56,500 bases of DNA from Flavihumibacter solisilvae (GTDB taxonomy: Bacteria; Bacteroidota; Bacteroidia; Chitinophagales; Chitinophagaceae). Where the stretch lies: assembly GCF_000814475.1 (NCBI RefSeq), contig NZ_JSVC01000034.1:1-56500 (forward strand), in the 5' to 3' direction. Both the position numbers and the translations under genes were made by a program. How positions within the stretch are numbered: the first letter of the stretch is position 1; every line of letters begins with the position of its first letter. Below, in pieces: positions 52,135 to 56,500 of the stretch. The notes below the pieces were generated by a model. That model did not search any database, was not told where the DNA came from, and saw nothing but the letters and a program-made list of their open reading frames with translations.

Positions 52135-52452
52135 CTGCTTATAGTTGGTTTAAGGCTTGAAGGGTGCGGGATCAAACGGGTTAATATATTAAACCCTAAT
52201 GGAATTTGCAAGTAGTCTCTGTGGAATTGTGATCTGGCATATGCGAAATGTTCTCCTTGCAGTAAACTGTTGTTTCCGTCTAGTTGGTTTTTTAAAGTTA
52301 ACGTACCCCTCACCGTTTGCAGTAAACAGCCTCAAAAAAACGGTTCATGGTCATTTTCCTACGGTTCATGGGCGAATTTCTACGGTTCGACAAGAAAAAG
52401 TTGCGGGATGCCTTCAGGTGTTACACCTTTATTCCAACCTTTCCTAACCTAG
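52135..52452 (+). other. divergent intergenic region with 21-bp-spaced repeats
   Basis: About 320 bases between divergent genes, with no gene supported. Its notable content is the three ACGGTTC repeats at 52340-52390. Short plus-strand frames through it carry no recognisable protein. Confidence 0.5.
52340..52390 (+). promoter_or_regulatory. three ACGGTTC direct repeats at exact 21-bp spacing, LytTR-site-like
   Basis: ACGGTTCAT at 52340, ACGGTTCAT at 52361 and ACGGTTCGA at 52382. Each of the first two matches the published-type LytTR half-site pattern [TA][AC][CA]GTTN[AG][TG] at eight of nine positions, and the 21-bp period is the known spacing of such sites. They lie 63-113 bases before the 52453 start, a suitable activator position. 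Two LytTR genes are in this window. Confidence 0.5.
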
Positions 52453-53895
52453 ATGCCTAGCCGACTGCTATTAATTTTACTGGTTCTCACCTTAATCTGC
52501 TCAACCTCGCCGGTAAGCGCCCAGGATACACCGCCGAGCCGTATGGATCAGGTTCTTTCGTTCCCAGATAAGCTCTCCCGGTCACTGGCTACACAGCAAT
52601 CCAAACTTGCAGGTAAACTTGACCGGCAAACCGAAAAATACCTTCAACGCTTACTCCGCCAGGAGAAGAAATTACGTCGTAAACTTGACAGCAAAGACAG
52701 CCTCATGGCCAACCAACTTGGCTTGGGTAGCGATTCTTTAGTCAATTCCTGGAAGAATGTGTTAAGCGCAGATTCCATTAATATTTCATCTCTTCCTGCT
52801 CAATACAGCGGCAAACTGGATTCCATGAATACCGCTCTTAAGTTCCTCAAGGAGCAACCAGGGCTTAACGGTATTTCAACTGCGCAATATGACAAGTTAA
52901 TGCAGCAGTACGGCGGACTCCAGGGCCAATTGAACCAGACGGAACAGCTGAAGAAACTCGTACAGGAGCGTAAGCAGCTATTGATGGACAAACTGGCAAA
53001 TTCCGGTGTCTCTAAGCAGTTGAAGCAATACCAGAAGCAGGTTTTTTATTACCAACAACAGCTACAGGAATATCGTGCGGCACTGGAAAATCCCCAGATG
53101 TTGGAAAAGAAGGCGCTTGAGGTATTGAGCAAAGTGCCGGCTTTCAGGAAATACTTTGACAAGTTCTCTCAATTGGGAAGCATGTTCCGCTTACCGGGAC
53201 AGACAGAAGATATGGATCCGTCAGCAATGCTCGCAGGTTTGCAAACCCGGCAGAATGTTTTGGCTGAACTCAATAACCGTCTCGGTGGAAGTGCAAACAC
53301 CCAGCAGGCAATGGCCAATGGATTTAAAGAAGGTCAATCTGAGCTTTCTTCTCTTAAAAGCAAGTTGACCTCCTCTTTAAACAGAGGTGAACCGGTAGAT
53401 ATGCCCGGTTTCAAGCCTAATACTGAAAAAAGCAAGTCTTTTTTAAAACGGCTCGAGCTTGGTACAAATATGCAAAGCACCCGGGCCAATAATTATTTTC
53501 CAACGACTTCAGATCTGGGTCTGAGCGTGGGGTATAAACTGAATCCCAAATCGATCATTGGAATCGGCGCTTCCTATAAAGTAGGGTGGGGTGAGAGTAT
53601 CCGAAAAATCCGCGTTACTCATGAGGGCATGGGATTGAGAACATTTTTTGACTGGAAAATAAAAGGCAAGATATGGGCTACCGGCGGCGGCGAGTGGAAT
53701 TATCGTAGCCGGTTTGATAACCTGTCAGTGGTAAAGAGTATCAGTCAATGGCAGCAAAGCGCGCTTTTGGGAATGCAGATGAAGCAGTCGGTTGGAAAGT
53801 ACAAGGCCACTGCTTCTTTGCTGTATGATGCGTTGTGGCAAAACCAGGTTCCTAAGGCACAGCCAGTTCTTTTCAGGGTCGGATATAATTTTTGA
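52453..53895 (+). CDS. exported coiled-coil protein with C-terminal outer-membrane-like domain
   Basis: A 480-residue exported protein (MPSRLLLILLVLTLICSTSPVSAQ). Residues about 35-290 are Gln/Lys/Leu-rich and strongly predicted as coiled coil (e.g. LQRLLRQEKKLRRKLDSKD, QLKQYQKQVFYYQQQLQEY). The last ~150 residues have the alternating, aromatic-ended strands of an outer-membrane barrel fragment (LGLSVGYKLNPKSIIGIGASYKV, ending FRVGYNF). It ends 2 bases before the RHS gene, so the two are co-transcribed and probably act together, perhaps as surface anchor or exporter for the RHS protein. Confidence 0.7.
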   Translation: MPSRLLLILLVLTLICSTSPVSAQDTPPSRMDQVLSFPDKLSRSLATQQSKLAGKLDRQTEKYLQRLLRQEKKLRRKLDSKDSLMANQLGLGSDSLVNSWKNVLSADSINISSLPAQYSGKLDSMNTALKFLKEQPGLNGISTAQYDKLMQQYGGLQGQLNQTEQLKKLVQERKQLLMDKLANSGVSKQLKQYQKQVFYYQQQLQEYRAALENPQMLEKKALEVLSKVPAFRKYFDKFSQLGSMFRLPGQTEDMDPSAMLAGLQTRQNVLAELNNRLGGSANTQQAMANGFKEGQSELSSLKSKLTSSLNRGEPVDMPGFKPNTEKSKSFLKRLELGTNMQSTRANNYFPTTSDLGLSVGYKLNPKSIIGIGASYKVGWGESIRKIRVTHEGMGLRTFFDWKIKGKIWATGGGEWNYRSRFDNLSVVKSISQWQQSALLGMQMKQSVGKYKATASLLYDALWQNQVPKAQPVLFRVGYNF

Positions 53896-53897
53896 AA

Positions 53898-56500
53898 ATG
53901 CAGTTATTAAAACATTTGGTTGTTAATATGTCAAAAACATTTGTTCCTATGAGGCTTTTGTTGACTTGTTTCAGTCTGTTTCTAGCTATTGGATTGTCCG
54001 CTCAACTCACAAAGGTTGACAATCTAAATTCACAGGAGTTTTCAAGAATTATCCCTGCTTCGCCTACAGCTTCTGCACTGGGCAGGTATGGAGATTGGCC
54101 GGTAAGTTATGCGACCGGAACGCCTTCTATATCTATTCCGATTTACGATATTAAGGTGGGTAAGTTATCACTGCCTGTGAACCTCAGTTATCACGCGTCC
54201 GGTATAAAGGTTGAAGACATACCCTCATGGACCGGTGCTGGCTGGTCGTTGAACGCAGGTGGCGCAATCAGCAGAACCGTTTTCGGATCAATGGATGAAA
54301 ATACATTGTGGTATCCGAATTTAAAGGGGGCAAATATGCCGGCTTCGTTTGATGTTGTTAATAACCAAAGTCACTATGATTATTTTACTAAAGTCGTTGG
54401 TGAACTTGGTATTGGGCAGTACGATGCTGAGCCTGATATTTACTTTTTTAATTTTGCCGGCCAGTCCGGGAAAGCATATATGGATGAGAATGGGAGCTTT
54501 CATTTTATTCCGCGGAAGAATCTGAAGATTAACGTACATGCTATTACCACACAGCCCAGGAGCCAGCAATACTGGGAGGTCGTAGATGAGTCGGGCGTTA
54601 CCTATATACTCGGCCAGAATGAGACGCTGGAAACGGCTATCACGACTATTTACCCCCCGCCTCTGTATGCTCCGACTCCATATCATGCCGGACCAGTAAC
54701 CGCATGGTACCTCAATAAAATGATCTCTGCTGATAAAGCCGACACTATCCATTTTGAATATGTCAACAAATTTGAGTTTTATGTTAAAAAGGCTGAGCAG
54801 TCGTATAGAGTACCATTAAGTCAATACTCTCCGGGTTCATTAACGGAAGCCGGATTTGGATATAATTCAAATGTAGTGTCGGGTATTAAGATGGGTGATT
54901 ACAATATGTCGTATACTGGCAAGGCACAAATCAGTCGGATTTATTGGCGAAATGGAGAAGTTAAGTTCATTCCAGGTGCAAACCGTACTGATATTTCGGG
55001 AGTTGTGCTTGATCGGATCGAAATATATAATGCAGCTGCGCAAAAGATCAAATCCTTTCAACTTTCCTATATTAATGATCCAAAGCGACTGTTTCTCGAC
55101 AAGGTGACGGAAACAGGAAAAGACGGGTCAGTTTTGCCACCTCACCAGTTTTCATACACCCCAGGACTTCCGGATCGTTATTCGGATAGCCAGGATTACT
55201 GGGGATATTTTAATAATGCGTCCAACACTCACATGTTGCCTTACGAGAGTGAGCTTGACAAGTTCTACCTCAGATCGGCGCTGGGAGCTTTGCCAAATGC
55301 AAACAGGGCTCCCGTAGAGGACTATATGAAAGCCGGCAGCCTGGAGAAGATAACCTATCCTACCGGGGGTTATACGTTGTTTGACTTTGAAGCCAACAAA
55401 TACTATAAAACTGGCTATGCTCAATATTTAATGTCTCTAAACGAACCAGGAACTTTGACATATCCTACGGTGACGCTTGAAGCATTGGATCAAACACAAT
55501 TTCCTTCACCCTATAACCCGCGTGTTAAGGAAGTTTATTTATTCAATCCCGAGGTCATGAGTTTTTCTATAGACTTTCGAAACTACAGGAAGGGCGCTTG
55601 GGAGCGGGATTCATGGTTACCGAAATTCAAAATTCAACGTGTATTGAACGACGGCTCAGTACAGGATATAATTGTCAAGGATGCATTTAACAACTGGGAC
55701 GAGGCCGCCAAGGATTTTAGTCAGGCGTCCTCCCTGGGCGTTGTCCACCTTCACATTGACATTTATAACCAGCTATTAGAACCCGGACTTTATCGCTTTG
55801 TCACGGACCTGACCTGTGGAAAACCAGGTGGTGATTGTGGACAAGCGATACCTGCGTCAAGCGCAAAAGCCGTTTTCAATTGTCAGTATTATACGCCCCC
55901 TTCTTCTACCGTAGAAAATTCACGGCTATGCGGTGGGCTTCGGATAAAGAAGATCTCTAGTTTTTCTTCAAACGGTGCTATGGCAAATGAAAAGAGTTTT
56001 GAATATACCGATGTGACATCCGGGGAACAACCTGTAATAATTTCGACTGGGAAGCTATTGTCGAAACCGAAGTTTGCCAGTGTGTCTTATCAACCTTATT
56101 CGAATGGGACCAGTAATGGCTGTACAGAGTGTCTTCATGTCATGTCTTTATCGATAACTACGCACGACCTATCAATAAATGGGTTATCCCAGGGGCCGCA
56201 TATCGGTTATAGTAAAGTTCGGGAGCTGTTTTCAGGGAAGGAAAATGGCTACAAGGAGTATGAGTTTACTGCCTTTGATGATGAGTTCAATGATCCGTCT
56301 TTTGATTTTTCTCTGTTTGGAAATTTCGGAAGACCCCTATTCCTTCCCTCAACTAGTAACGAGTTCAAGCGAGGCTTACTCTTAAAAGAAACGACCTATA
56401 AAAAAAGTGGACCCACTCAGTTTTTACCTGTTAGTCAGATCATCAATGAGTACAATTATGGTGATAGCCTTAATGATAACAGCTTTCATTTGATGAAAGT
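53898..56500 (+). CDS. RHS-family large surface protein, N-terminal part (runs off window)
   Basis: A frame open from ATG 53898 to the end of the window (over 860 codons). Later ATGs at 53931 and 53949 are possible; the last gives a clean signal peptide MRLLLTCFSLFLAIGLSA. The start of the mature protein (SPTASALGRYGDWPVSYATGTPSISIPIYDI, then LPVNLSYHASGIKV and WTGAGWSLNAGG) is characteristic of the large RHS-repeat proteins of Bacteroidota. These carry a variable C-terminal toxin in many cases; that end lies outside the window. Coupled to the coiled-coil/outer-membrane gene upstream. Confidence 0.85.
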   Translation, partial: MQLLKHLVVNMSKTFVPMRLLLTCFSLFLAIGLSAQLTKVDNLNSQEFSRIIPASPTASALGRYGDWPVSYATGTPSISIPIYDIKVGKLSLPVNLSYHASGIKVEDIPSWTGAGWSLNAGGAISRTVFGSMDENTLWYPNLKGANMPASFDVVNNQSHYDYFTKVVGELGIGQYDAEPDIYFFNFAGQSGKAYMDENGSFHFIPRKNLKINVHAITTQPRSQQYWEVVDESGVTYILGQNETLETAITTIYPPPLYAPTPYHAGPVTAWYLNKMISADKADTIHFEYVNKFEFYVKKAEQSYRVPLSQYSPGSLTEAGFGYNSNVVSGIKMGDYNMSYTGKAQISRIYWRNGEVKFIPGANRTDISGVVLDRIEIYNAAAQKIKSFQLSYINDPKRLFLDKVTETGKDGSVLPPHQFSYTPGLPDRYSDSQDYWGYFNNASNTHMLPYESELDKFYLRSALGALPNANRAPVEDYMKAGSLEKITYPTGGYTLFDFEANKYYKTGYAQYLMSLNEPGTLTYPTVTLEALDQTQFPSPYNPRVKEVYLFNPEVMSFSIDFRNYRKGAWERDSWLPKFKIQRVLNDGSVQDIIVKDAFNNWDEAAKDFSQASSLGVVHLHIDIYNQLLEPGLYRFVTDLTCGKPGGDCGQAIPASSAKAVFNCQYYTPPSSTVENSRLCGGLRIKKISSFSSNGAMANEKSFEYTDVTSGEQPVIISTGKLLSKPKFASVSYQPYSNGTSNGCTECLHVMSLSITTHDLSINGLSQGPHIGYSKVRELFSGKENGYKEYEFTAFDDEFNDPSFDFSLFGNFGRPLFLPSTSNEFKRGLLLKETTYKKSGPTQFLPVSQIINEYNYGDSLNDNSFHLMK

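Overview
The window looks like chromosomal DNA of a Bacteroidota bacterium, most likely a soil or freshwater member of the Chitinophagaceae. The basis is gene content (TPR-containing HisKA_2 sensor kinases, LytTR-only regulators, a very large alpha-2-macroglobulin with a TonB-plug-like insert, a full-length FtsX/MacB-type permease, DUF6934, an RHS gene typical of the phylum), A-rich start regions without Shine-Dalgarno sequences, and a few TAnnTTTG-like promoter elements. The species cannot be told from the sequence alone. No tRNA, rRNA, transposase, integrase or CRISPR was seen.

Layout. 1-0.8 kb: tail of a truncated gene, a likely immunity-type small protein and a small membrane protein. 1.1-2.7 kb: exported epoxide hydrolase and a tautomerase, closed by a terminator. 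2.8-4.3 kb: a YceI protein between two paralogous 134-residue LytTR regulators. 4.3-10.8 kb (minus strand): a tightly coupled five-gene operon with a MoxR AAA+ ATPase, a degenerate vWA plus beta-propeller protein, a TPR protein and two accessory proteins, matching the architecture of MoxR-vWA-beta-propeller ternary conflict systems. 11.0-11.8 kb: DUF2750 plus CDI-type immunity pair, flanked by a 14-bp direct repeat. 11.8-14.0 kb: an unusual, mostly non-coding region with four separate arrays of degenerate repeats that keep an 11-bp period, broken only by two small minus-strand genes. 14.4-21.4 kb: TPR sensor kinase, sigma54-type response regulator, small unknown protein, DUF1348 protein and two alpha/beta hydrolases. 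21.4-23.9 kb: vanadium-haloperoxidase-like and PKD lipoproteins. 24.0-29.4 kb: a five-gene redox/enzyme operon divergent from a second TPR sensor kinase. 29.4-33.5 kb: AraC regulator, lipoprotein, GH2 glycosidase. 33.6-49.2 kb: an intact pair (unknown secreted protein, then a 1978-residue alpha-2-macroglobulin) plus two decayed remnants of the same pair, with a sensor-propeller protein, an ABC permease, small DUF6934-type genes, a broken AraC gene, a cupin and a membrane protein between them. 49.2-56.5 kb: a metzincin-like protease, a secreted protein, a coiled-coil/outer-membrane protein and the start of an RHS-family protein running off the window.

How it fits together. The window is rich in conflict and surface-interaction functions (ternary MoxR system, orphan CDI immunity, RHS protein, alpha-2-macroglobulin) interleaved with two parallel stress or catabolic modules, each with a TPR-HisKA_2 kinase and a DUF1348 paralogue. 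The most unexplained structure is the set of 11-bp-period arrays at 11.9-13.9 kb. Next come exact 21-bp-spaced triple repeats at 13.9 kb and 52.3 kb, whose geometry matches LytTR binding sites. Gene decay is evident: a nonsense-broken AraC gene and chimeric remnants of the macroglobulin locus. All family assignments come from reading sequence motifs; no database search was run.
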